From NCBI GenBank assembly GCA_963921825.1, contig OY997591.1:51109825-51173824 (forward strand): 64,000 nt of DNA, written 5' to 3'. The position numbers were made by a program, and so were the translations under genes. Of the stretch, positions 1 to 12,095 are shown one piece after another (positions within the stretch are counted from its first letter, which is position 1; every line of letters begins with the position of its first letter). The DNA is from Erodium maritimum. Taxonomy: Eukaryota; Streptophyta; Magnoliopsida; Geraniales; Geraniaceae. The notes beneath the pieces are model-generated. The model ran no database searches. It saw only the letters and a program-made list of their open reading frames with translations, and was not told the origin of the DNA.

Positions 1-119
1 TGCAGTTGGAAATAACTGTTAATGCATGCATGTGAAGTCAAATAAGATAATAATAACCTCTAATGATGTTTCTGTAATTTGGCCTCCCGGTTTGACTCTT
101 TTCTTTGTTAGTATGATAG

Positions 120-3100
120 TTACTTGTCCAAACATGGAGGCTCTTCAAATGCATATACAGAAACCGAGCATACGTGCTACCATTTTGAAGTTAAACCAGA
201 GTTTCTCCATGGTGCCTTGACAAGGTAAACACTGATTTTTTTAAATGACACCATATTACACCTGTGTTGACAAAACTTTGGTGATACTCAAACCTTATTG
301 TTCTCATCTTGCTGATGATTATATATTTCCATAATTAATTTTTTTTGTGATGATTAAACAATTATTGGTAGTTTATTTATAACATTAGTGTTTCCATGTT
401 ACGCGTCTTAGAATGGTAGGATTGAAATATTGTGTGTTGCTAAGGCTTTTGGTTGCTCAATTCTGCCCTTCTGTTTGAAAACTAGGCCTATGCTGCTGAC
501 CATTTAATCTGACAAAGGGCCCATCATTTTTATTGACATCTAACATTTATTTGCTATCTATTATGTATGATGCGATACCGTTATTTGGTTACCAATGCAA
601 TATACAAGGTCCTGCAATCTTGGACTCTCCAATGTAGCCAGCAATTTATTTTCATGATTGACAGTGTACCACAATTTGAGATTAGGGAGTTGATATAGCA
701 GCGTATCTATGTTAATTTATTGATTGTAGCATATTCCCAGATTAGCACTCCTGAATAGTCAGGGTTGGCTAGCCTACTACTTTTCCAGTGATCACATACT
801 TAGTTTGGTCTATTTGTTTTATCAGATTCTCGCAGTTTTTTGTTTCGCCACTAGTGAAAATGGAGGCAATGGAAAGAGAAGTGCTTGCTGTTGATTCTGG
901 TATAGACCTTTATACCATTCTTTGGTTTTCCTTGTACCATATGGTGCTGGTGTTATTTACTTCTGATCTGTTATTTTTTTTTCCATAGAATTTAACCAGG
1001 TTCTGCAAAATGATGCTTGCCGCCTTCAACAAGTTCAGTGCCACACTTCTGCCCCCAATCACCCCTTTAACAGATTCTTTTGGGGTATCATGCCTGCTTT
1101 TTCATACACTTTTATATATTTTTAGGGAATATTTTACTTCTGATATTAAATGATTTTCCCCTTGCTTATTGTGAAAGGGAATAAGAAGAGTCTGGTTGAT
1201 GCTATGGATAAAGGGATTGATCTGCGCGAACAAATATTGAAATTGTACAGAGATAATTACCATGGTGGACTTATGAAACTAGTTGTCATTGGAGGAGGTT
1301 ATGTTTTCCTTATATGAATTTTAAGATGCTATAACACAGCATATGATGTGTTTGTATGAGAGAACGCACACTCTCAATATGAACATTATTATTGCATTTA
1401 TTTATATTAACACTAGCATTTCCAAAATCCTGCAGAGTCTCTAGATGTTCTTCAAAGTTGGGCTGTAGAGTTATTTGCTAATGTTCGAAAAGGACCTCAA
1501 GTGAAGCCAGAGTTTGTAGTCAACGGTCCTATCTGGAAAGGTGGTAAAGTGTATAGGTTAGAGGCGGTGAAAGACATTCATACCCTTGATTTAACATGGA
1601 CACTGCCATGTTTGCGACAAGAGTATTTCAAGAAATCGGAAGATTATTTAGCCCATCTTATTGGGCATGGTATGTCATAGAATCTTAAACTGTTACAGAT
1701 CAATGAAGTATAATGTTCATAATTAATGACTGATTTGAAAATGTCAGTATTCTGCAGTTCTTTCCTTAAGAATGGCATAACTTGAGTAATAACTTGAGTA
1801 AGTATGAGTATTTGTTCTCATTGCCATATTCTTCCTATACCTTTCAGTAGGTGATTTAAGTAGGGGCCTAAATGCGTCATAGTCACCTAAAGCTAGTTTA
1901 GCTCCCTTGATAAGTATTAGTATTATCGCTGAACCAAATGCCTCATCTGTGAACATGAACATATACATTGCAAAACCCATTTTCTTCAAGATCCAAAGAA
2001 GAAAGCACATTCTTCTTCATACCGAACTTTTCTTCCTCGAGAAAACTTCTTCGGAGTGATAACATCTTGACGCCTGTTGCTTTGAATTTCGTTTTTTGGA
2101 TGCTGTAAATCAATATAGTTACCTGATTTAGGTCCATACAAACAACATATCTGCATAATCATCTGCTCTGAGCTTAAGGTTGTTTGAAATATGTTAGTCT
2201 TGTACTATGAGCTTATGGTTATTTTATCAGAAGTTATTTTTTCCAGAGGGAAGTGGAAGCTTGCTTTCTTTTCTTAAAGTCAAAGGATGGGCAACTTCTG
2301 TCTCTGCTGGTGTTGGGGATGAAGGATTGCATCGATCTTCTATAGGTTATATATTTGGCATCTCTATACGCCTCACTGACTCAGGGCTAGAAGAGGTAGT
2401 TTCTTTGTTCTACTTCTCATGCAAAAATAATATATTAAAATTCATCCCCTCTATAACTTTCTCTATCCATTTACCGTTTGGTGCATCTTGTGCATGCTTA
2501 TATTGCCTTTGTCACAAACGGTAATGGTAGAAGTTATTTTTCCTGGTTGGCATCAGCATGCACTAGGTTATAAATATCCTCCTAGTAGAGGCAATTGATC
2601 ACTTGGAAATTCTACTGCATGATACATGCTATCTAATCAAAATGTGCTCGATTAGTATCCTTACTATTTCTGTCTTTTGGTCCATGGAACTTAATTTTTT
2701 TTATGTTATTCCATGTGACCCAATTTGCAGGTCTTCACGATTATTGGTTTCATATACCAATACCTTAAGATGTTGCGTCGAGAGTCTCCCCAAGAATGGA
2801 TATTTAAAGAGCTACAGGATATAGCCAACATGGAATTTAGGTTTGCAGAAGAGCAACCTCAAGATGATTATGCTGCTGAACTTGCAGGTACTATGGAATG
2901 CATTATGAATTGCCCACACAACTTTAGAATGCATTATGTATTGCCCACAAATATATTGTATCCCCGAAGAACTGGCCAGACCATTCATTCTGAACATTCA
3001 TTTCAGTTTCTCCCTGTTACGTTTTTTTTCTAATGGAAGTCGGTGGACAAAACTCTAGTGTAGCCTAAATGTGTGGACAAAACTTTAGGTAGTTTTTTGT

Positions 3101-6100
3101 TTGTGGACAATACTTTAGGATAGTTTTTGACAATTAACCCTTTAAACTTTTGTAGCTAAAGGTACGTGACCAAAACTTGAGGGTAAGTAAAGGTAATTTC
3201 CCATTAAATTTACGAGTCGAACAATAAAACTTTTGGAAAGAGTAATAGAACAGGGGTGGCGAAGCTAAGGTGTAAGAGAATCAAAGTGGTTCTATGCCAC
3301 TTTTTAAACTATCTTCCTCTTGACACGATTTATGATAATGGGTGGAAATGCACATACTAACACTTAATCTTTATTGATCTATATAAGCATAATCATAAGG
3401 CTCCTAGAGACCCTTTATGGTGAGTTCTAGTAAAAGATGGTACATATTATTTTAAATAGAGTATATATATAGCAGATCAATTAAGGACTCTTGTGGTTTC
3501 GAGAGCTTTTTATGTTATAGGATCCCTTTCCTTTTTGCCTTGATCATGTATGAGCTTAACTGACCTCTTTAAGATGGTCTCTTGGTGTCATGCTTACAGA
3601 TGATATTGTTTTGCTTGATGAGAGTAAGACAGTATGTGTAAAGAAGCTTTAGAATTAAAAAGAGATTTAGAGTCAGTAGAACCAAAACTCAATAAAAGCT
3701 GTGCATTTTTGGTGAGTAGGGGATAGCTAGAGGGTCAATTATGCTAGAAAACATGGCTGTTGAATTGTGCTTTTTATTGCTAAATTGATTCAATAGTGAA
3801 TCATGGGGCTTGTAAAAATTTTTTCTATATAAAATTAAGGTATCTATAATTTGAAATTTTTCAATAAGTTAAACTGAGTCATAATTTGAAAAATATCTAA
3901 ATGATGGTATCTATTTGATATAAAATATTGACTTAAACTGAGTCATAACTTGAAAAATATCTAATGGAGTCTTCAAGGATATCAATAAACTCCACCTTTT
4001 GTGTATGTTCTAAGTGCTTCTCACCCTTCAACTACCATGGCCATGTGCATATGAGCTCCAGTGCATGTTGATTTTGTCTAGTGTACTATTCAATTTGCGG
4101 TTCAGGCATTTGGTTATAACCACTGTATGTATGCGTCGCAACCGTACAGTTTGAACAACTATGCTAGAAAAATAAGGAAATCGCTAAATTCTAAAATAAA
4201 TCATTTTAAGTGCTTTGTATCATTTTTAAGGCGAAGGGAAAGTTGAAGAGAATGTTAGAAATATGATTAGTTCATGAAAGTGAAAGTGGAAGTTGCCGAG
4301 AGATTTAGAGTTGTAGTATATGAGAATTCTTTTAAAGTTGAAAGGGAATTATATAGGTAGGTGTGTGACACTTCGACCTACTAGATTGTATGGTACCAAA
4401 TATTGGCCCCCAAAAGATCCAAATCCATAATATTGGGGTAGCATAGTAGAGATGAGAATTCTTGGGTAGATTTTTTTGTAGTGCTAAGACTGGCACTGTG
4501 GACACGTGCAATGTAGGGAGGTTAATGATTGCTAAAAGAAAGGTGAGGGAATTCAAGTAGGAGAAACTAGAAGGGTAGGGTAGACCAAGTTGAAATGAAA
4601 ACTAGTAAAAACTACACGATGATGTTTAGCTTGACGAAAGAGATAGAATGAAGTGGAGAAGCGAAGTAAGAGCCAAAGTTGACCAACAATTTTTGTTTAA
4701 GAAGTGAAGGGAAATAAGAGCCGAAGTAGACCAAGGAATCTTGTTAAGGACTCTGTAGCCCAACTCCGACATTGTTCATGAAATGGTTTGGTTGTTGCTG
4801 TTTTTATTATAAAAGAAAGGTGAGGGAATTCAAGTAGGAGAAACTAGAAGGGTAGGGTAGACCAAGTTAAAATGAAAACTAGTAAAAACTACACGATGGT
4901 GTTTAGCTTGACGAAAGAGATAGAATGAAGTGGAGAAGCAAAATAAGAGCCAAAGTTGACCAACAATTCTTGTTTAAGAAGTGAAGGGAAATAAGAGCCG
5001 AAGTAGACCAAGGAATCTTGTTAAGGACTCTGTAGCCCAACTCCGACATTGTTCATGAAATGGTTTGGTTGTTGCAGTTTTTATTATATCATTGGATCTG
5101 GTGTAGGATGTTAATAAAATGTTTTTGTTTGTTGCAGAAAATTTACTCGTTTATCCAGCAGAACATGTTATATACGCAGATTATGTGTACAAGGTATGGG
5201 ATGAGGAAAAGATCAAGTATGTGTTGGGTTTCCTGACACCAGAGAACATGAGGGTTGATGTGGTATCTAAGTCAGTAAAATCCCAAGGTAAATCTTTGTC
5301 TCTTTGTCAATCATACTGCATTCTTCTATCTCTCTCTATTCCTCTTCATCCCACTAACCGACATTGTAAGGAAACTTTTGAACTGTTCATGCACCAGCTT
5401 TTCTTTCTAAGCTACTATGGGATTCTCTGTAGAACCTGTAATCTTATGCTAATTATGCTAGATATTATGTGCTGAACTTTTAACTTATCTCTTATTATTC
5501 ATTTATAAAAAATGTATCAGATTTCCTTTCCGAGCCTTGGTTTGGGTCACATTATACCGAGGAGGATATTTCTCCATCCTTGCTTAAACTGTGGAGTGAT
5601 CCTTCAGAAATTGATGCTTCCTTTCATCTACCTTTGAAGAACGAGTTCATTCCATGCGATTTTTCTACCCGCACTGATAGTGCATCTAACAATATTGGAA
5701 ATGTATCTTCTCCAAGATGTATACTTGATGAACCATTGATGAAGTTGTGGTACAAGATAGATAATACCTTCAAACTTCCTCGAGCAAATACATATTTCCG
5801 TATAAATTTGAAGGGTGGATATGATAATGTGAAGAGTTGCCTAATGACTGAATTATTCATTCACCTTCTGAAAGATGCACTGAATGAGATCATCTATCAG
5901 GTTATTTTTCTTCTCAAGAAATTATCCTTTTTCCCATTGTAACTTGTAATGGCTCATGGAATAGACTGTAGAATCAGTGAATTTAACTGCCCTCATAAAC
6001 TAATCCGATTTTATCGTTTCACTGCATGCGAAGTTATAGAGTTTGTTGCCTGCTTTCTCTTGAAAATTTTCATTATCATACTGTTTTAAAGAACTTTTCA

Positions 6101-9100
6101 TCTAAAAGATTAGTCATTATTCATCATCCCTTATCTTATCTGGTAGTTATTTGTTCCCGAGGTGTTATGTCTAATTCTTATATTTCTTGGCATTATGTTG
6201 TCCTTAAATGAGTTTCCCTTTATGCAGGCCAGCGTTGCCAAGCTGGAAACTTCTGTATCTATTTTTAGTGATAAGCTAGAGCTCAAGGTCTATGGTTTCA
6301 ATGACAAGCTACCGGTTCTCTTGCTGAAAATCTTGTCAGTGGTAAAATCTTATTTACCAACGGAAGACCGTTTCAAGGTATCCTTTCACTTATTGGTTTC
6401 TTAAACTCCTGATCTTCACACATTTGTTTGCATCATCACATGGCTGTTTGTACAATTGTTGTTCCTTTTTGTGTGCTTTGTTTGTACCTTCGTCGGGCAA
6501 GGGTGTAAGCTAATGTCTTTTGGACCGGTATGATTGTAAATCGATGCAACAAAGTTTAAATCACTCAATCATTCACATTGAGGGGAAAACAACTTATTCT
6601 GTTCTAAAATGACAATTGTATTTATTGTATATTTGTTAGATTGTGATTCTAGTGCTTAATACAGGTTATCAAAGAAGATATGGAGAGAGCATTGAAAAAT
6701 GCCAACATGAAGCCTCTGAGTCATTCATCCTACTTGAGACTGCAAGTATTATGTCAGAGTTTCTATGATGTGGATGAGAAGCTAAAGGTTTTATCTGATA
6801 TATCTGTTGCTGATTTGAAGACATTTATTCCTAATCTTTGTTCTCAGGTATAGAAAGATATTTCATATTTGATGATATTTTAGTACTGTGAATTTTTTAC
6901 ACTCAGCATTGCCCTCTTGAGTTTGTCGTCGATTGAATTTGTTTGCTTCCTTGGCCCTTCACATAGTTATCTATAACTCAAAGATTCAGCTTTTGTGTAT
7001 AACCTTAGGAGTTTAGGACACATCTTAACTTTTTAGCATAGTTGAAGAAATAAAGGTTTGACAAACATTGATTTTACAATTACTCACTCTATTAACAAAG
7101 ACAGACCAATAACCATCTCATCTATTGTCTGTAACTCAGATATTCAAATAACACTTAGGAACTCCAATAACCTAAGAGTCTAGGACATATCTTAGCTAAT
7201 TTGGAAGTTCCTGAATTGATGGGTTGACAAACACTGATACACATAAGCACTTTCTGTACATATCAAGATGGAAAAAAAAGTTTACAGGTTATATTGAAAG
7301 GAGTAACCTTGTTTCCTAACTTAGTTTTAGTTTTGTTTTCACTTTCCTAACTGCGACTTATTTTTCGTGACAATTCCTAACTGCGAACTAACACGTTTTT
7401 ACAAGGACTAACTAAATCTGTCAAAGTTAATCAGGATTGTTAGTTTCTTGTGTAAAATATCGAAAATGCCCTTCAATCTAACTCATAGTGGCTGGCCTTT
7501 CGTGACAATTCCCAACTGCGAACTATCACGTTTATGGATTAAATATTTTTTCAAAATTTATTCTTTAATAAAAAAGATTAGATATGTTTTTTTTCTTCTT
7601 TTTTTATATATATATAAATGATATTTTTTTATGGATTAATTTTTTTTTCACAATTTCTTCTTTAATAAATATATAATATTTTATTTAAAAATTACATAAA
7701 TAAAAAAATAAAATAGATGAGCCACTCTCTGCCTTTATCTCTAATCTTCATCGGCTTCCGCTATCTCTAATCTCATCTCTATCTCATTTTCACACAAAAA
7801 AACCCAATAATTATAAATTTCCATCATCCTCACACATTTCCCAATGGCTGAACCATCACTGAATCCACTAGGCCGAAACTTCCAACCCCCCCCCCAATCG
7901 TAGCTCGTGTACCGAAACCCCTCATCTTCATTTTGATTTAAAGACAAACTTGAAATTACAACTCGTGTACTCAAACTCCTTTCATCATCTTCCTAACATT
8001 TAATGAGTTCTCCGGTGAGATTCGTTCACACCCGGACGTGTTACAGACAAGAACACGCTCGTGATTACCCATCCGTGTAAAAGGTGGATAGTTCACCGTT
8101 AGAAACTTTCACGCAAGGTTAGTCAATATGGGAGCAAATCTGCTATTTAGGAAAATGTTAATGTGCACGTGTCCAAAATCCAGATAGCAGCATCAAAACA
8201 GACGGCTTTCGTTAGCCCGTGTAAAAACGTGATAATTCACAGTTGGGAATTGTCACGTAAGGTAAGGCGCAGTTAGGAAAGTGGAAACAAAGCTAAAACT
8301 AAATTAGGAAACATGGTTTCCCCTATATTGAAATGACTGATTAGAAAAATATTTATAAATGGATGTTGGGAAAATTGGATCTTCAAGATGACGTCTTGAT
8401 TATTTTTTGGGTGGGGTGTGGGGTATGGAAACCATGGGTTTGGCAGTCAGATTATGTGAAAGAAAAAGTAGGTCCAAGTGTCTTGAGATGGTGGTATATA
8501 TTTGAACAGTAGATCCTCACATCCTTTGTTTTATATCATTCTTCTTACTAAAATAACCTAGTAAGTTAACATAGTTACCATGTGTCTTAAAACTTTTCTC
8601 ATTCATATATTTCTTCAGAATGACCTTTTTTCATTTGTTATCTTGTACAGATTTACATAGAGGGCCTTTGCCATGGCAATTTGTTAGAAGAAGAAGCAAT
8701 TAGCTTATCAAATATCTTTAAAGCCAACTTTTCTGTACAACCACTTCCTGTTGACAGGAGACATATGGAGCATGTTATATGTCTTCCTTCAGCTGCCAAC
8801 CTTGTTAGAGATGTCAGTGTGAAGAATAAGTCTGAAACAAATTCTGTAGTTGAGGTAACTGAATGTCAGCCGACTTCACCCTTTTCAATTCTTCTTCAAG
8901 ATCTGTTTCTGTCATGTCAACTGTCATAATTGTTTACTCTGTTCCTTTTCTTGGTTAAATTTGCAGTTATATTTCCAAATTGAGCAAGAAGATGGGATGG
9001 AATCAATTAAATTGAAGGCTTTGGTAGATCTTTTCGATGAAATTGTGGAAGAACCTCTTTTCAATCAGCTAAGGTAATTGAATCCTAATTGGGAAGAACC

Positions 9101-10575
9101 ACTTCTCAATCACCCTGACTCTATGATCTCATTTGTTGGGCCAAGAATGTTGCATATGCCAACGTTGACATAATTAGGATTAAGTTCTAATTTTTTTTGC
9201 TTTCTCTGCGTTTATTTTATTTTTTCATTTTGCTCGTGTAGGACAAAGGAGCAGCTTGGCTATGTTGTGGAGTGTAGTCCTCGAATAACATACCGTGTCT
9301 TGGGATTTTGTTTCTGTGTTCAATCTTCCAAGTACAATCCAATCTATTTACAGGGGAGAATCTACAACTTCATAGACAGTGTGGAAGACTTGTTGGTTAG
9401 CACTCATCTACAATCCATGAGTTACATAGCTTTTATTTTCCAGTGTTTATCTATAGGCATTTGATGCCCTTCACTATTATTCTTCCATCAGAAATAAAGG
9501 TCAGCGTATTTAGGTGAGAATGTATGCGCTGTTTTCAAATTGAAAGAGACATTTTACATTCTTGGCTTCTATTCCCGTGAATGGGCTATTATCAAAGTTT
9601 CCTTAGATAGGGATAAGATAATTTTCTTTTGTAGGTCAAATCCATCAGGTGTGTTTTGGCTGAAATGTTTTTATCTGAGTCTATTATACAATAAACAGAC
9701 TGGCACAAATGATTCCAGAGGAACATGATGGTGCATTTTGGTACACAAGATGGGGCCTTCAATTCTGTTATTACTTGTATTTTAACAATGTCTTATACAA
9801 GCTATAGTCTATTGTTAATATCTAATAACTAATACCAACGTCTTAGAATTGTGTGCATTAAATTGTAATCTGAAATGTATTTTTATTGCAGAATGGACTT
9901 GATGATGAATCCTTTGAGAACTATAAAAATGGACTAGTGGCAAAGTTACTGGAAAAGGATCCGTCCCTCTCATATGAAACCAATCGATATTGGAATCAAA
10001 TTGTCGACAAAAGGTACTTTTTCTCTTGGCTGGGATAGACGGCACTTGCTTATTAGTATAATTTCAATCTTTGACTACATCATATTTCAAGAAATCGTTT
10101 CCTTAAATATAAATTAAAAGAGGTCAAAAAATTGAAATACTATAAAATTACTGTTTGCCGTTGTGCTTGATCATTGATTACATACAAGCATGGCTGCTTC
10201 AAATACTATTGGATAAAGTGCCTGATTTTAGTTGCATCTCGAGTTTAATCACCCTAAGTATAATATTATGTGTTGATGAATGTAAACCCGAATGTTCTTG
10301 GAGTAGTTGGTCTGATAATTTTGATGCTCAGGTATATGTTTGATTTCTCTGAGAAAGAAGTGGAGGAACTTAAAAATATTAAGAAGAAGGACGTTATGAA
10401 ATGGTACAAGATGTATCTGCATCAATCATCTCCAAAGTGCCGGAGACTTGCAGTTCGGATCTGGGGTTGCAATACGGACATGACAGAGGCTGAAACACAA
10501 TCTATGGGCTCTGAGGTAATTAAAGATGCCACTGCTTACAAGACGTCTTCCAAATTCTATCCGAGCAAATGTTGA
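120..10575 (+). CDS. Nardilysin-like M16 zinc metallopeptidase, C-terminal 875 residues (5' part off window)
   Basis: Sixteen exons join in frame to the stop at 10573-10575: 120-224, 826-899, 989-1084, 1178-1297, 1436-1669, 2247-2395, 2731-2887, 5138-5287, 5521-5900, 6228-6377, 6665-6847, 8651-8854, 8967-9073, 9242-9395, 9892-10013, 10332-10575. All introns are GT-AG. The product matches plant nardilysin, an M16A (insulysin family) peptidase that in animals cleaves near dibasic sites. The first visible exon reads YLSKHGGSSNAYTE, which in this family lies just after the HxxEH zinc motif, so that motif is off the left edge. The third zinc ligand is probably the Glu of AVDSEF, whose codon is split between 899 and 989. 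Later blocks such as HPFNRFFWGNKKSL, EWIFKELQDI and EQLGYVVE are typical of the M16 C-terminal domains. No stop or frameshift is seen in the exons, so the gene looks intact. Subcellular location cannot be judged without the N-terminus. Very sure of the family; exon edges are hand-placed. Confidence 0.93.
3585..3720 (+). pseudogene. Degenerate reverse transcriptase fragment (LINE remnant) in a nardilysin intron
   Basis: A short stretch reads VMLTDDIVLLDESKT, resembling the FADDIVLLDES catalytic region of plant LINE reverse transcriptases. It is followed by stops and a decayed continuation that still suggests the usual downstream helix. It lies in the 2.25-kb intron between exons 2731-2887 and 5138-5287. 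Intron sequence around it (about 3200-4130) may belong to the same dead insertion, but its ends cannot be drawn. Confidence 0.45.
4534..5087 (+). repeat. 277-bp intronic tandem duplication
   Basis: Two head-to-tail copies, 4534-4810 and 4811-5087, differ at only a few positions. The second ends 50 bp before the exon at 5138. One difference changes GTTGCTG in copy 1 (4794-4800) to GTTGCAG in copy 2 (5071-5077), which creates an acceptor-like site just upstream of the real acceptor at 5131-5137. Confidence 0.9.
7300..8323. mobile_element. Non-autonomous Mutator-like element, 1,024 bp, in a nardilysin intron
   Basis: Long terminal inverted repeats of roughly 105 bp face each other: about 7300-7410 against 8215-8323. 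The tips are GGAGTAACC on the left and GGGGAAACC on the reverse complement of the right. A perfect 10-bp direct repeat, TATATTGAAA, flanks it at 7290-7299 and 8324-8333, close to the 9-10 bp duplication typical of Mutator elements. The interior is AT-rich with no transposase-like frame. It sits in the intron between 6847 and 8651. Confidence 0.85.
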
Positions 10576-12079
10576 GCAATGTCACGAATCAGGCTATTGT
10601 ATGCATGCCTCAATTTTGACAAGAGGCTACTGTAGTTTGGTTTTTTAGGAAGAGAAGTGAAATTATACACATGGATTATTTTTTTGGAACTATAGCCATT
10701 CATTTAAGTTTTGACTATTATTGTTTGTCCGTGGAATGAATCTATCTTATAATGTTTTGCTTTAAATGAACCCCAAACCCTATATACTGTCTGGGTGTTT
10801 TTTTTTTGTTTCTGTAGTTAACTGTTCTCATCTGAATACAGCATAGATAGATTCTGTCATTAATTATTTAGGTTATCGAATTTTGAAGAAATGGTTGTAG
10901 AGACGTTGGAGGAGATAGTTGCGGCTGAATGAAGAGGTGTGTTTGAGATATATAGGATGATGGCTTGCGCAGCAAGCCAACAGACAGGTTAATAATAATA
11001 ATGGAGTGATTTTGGCCATTTCCTTTCAGATGATGCAATCTTAAATCCTTGCTGAATTCTAGCACGATCTTAACATGCTTAATGAGTAATAACTAACTTC
11101 TAATTTTAATTTGAATAGCTTAATTTCCAAAACCCTTACCAAGGAGAAATTTAACACAAACAAGAAATCTACGTTTTCTGAAACTTTTTATTCTTGGCAC
11201 ATAATTTTGTTGCACTAATGTTTTGGGGATCTTATTATGATCAATCTTTTTCCTTTGTTTTTTCTTTCAATCGTATTGTTTTGCATTGTCATTTTGGATT
11301 TTAAAGGTTTCATTTGACCTTGGTTTATAGAGTTTGTATCTTTATGAGATATTATCAACTGATCATTGAGTTTACATATATATGTTGTGTATAATGATTG
11401 TTTTATATGCTAACATTGCCTAACATTCCATATGGTGCATTGGATTTGCTTACGAATGCTAACTTACATGTGTGACATTATATATTTTCGCTTGTTTGAT
11501 TTTAGGTTGCATGCCTTAAAACCCAAAGGTGTTTGTGGAAGTCCATCACATCCACATGTATTTTTGAAAGGGAAATAAGACATGACAGGAGATGTGCGTC
11601 TTGCACGAAATCACGTACAATTATGCTAAAAATCCTTCTCTTTCTATAGTTTTGTTATAGAAATGTTGGGCCGGAGTAGCTAAAACACATTTTACATATA
11701 TTCACAATTTATAAGTGTTCTCATTTGATGTTAAACTTTAAACAGATAAATTTTCTTATAGAATGGGTTGGAAAAAAAATGCTTGCTTAATGCTTACCCC
11801 GTAGTGGCAATGGACGGGGCTTGCCGAAGACTTCTCAAAACGTGTATATATATATGATGGGTTCTTTTATGAAGTTCGATGCTTACTAACTGTCTTGGAA
11901 TCCGTACAGTTAAAGATCTATGCCTAAAGATTTCTATTATTTTTTTGGTTGAGTGAATACTTATATTTGAATTGTTTCCGAATTTATTAAATATGAAAAT
12001 CAAACAGCATTTATAAAACTGTATTTAATTTGGTGAACGATATATAGTCTATACTGATACAACATTATAAACCAGTTGC
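10576..12079. other. Intergenic, including the nardilysin 3' UTR
   Basis: AT-rich sequence after the nardilysin stop codon. The first few hundred bases should be 3' UTR, but no unambiguous polyadenylation site could be chosen. No gene, RNA or clear transposon end was recognised in the rest. Confidence 0.6.
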
Positions 12080-12095
12080 AAACAATTAAGCCTAA

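Noticed and set aside
788..988. A separate small gene at 788-988
   Set aside because: It is a nardilysin exon (826-899) read through its flanking introns.
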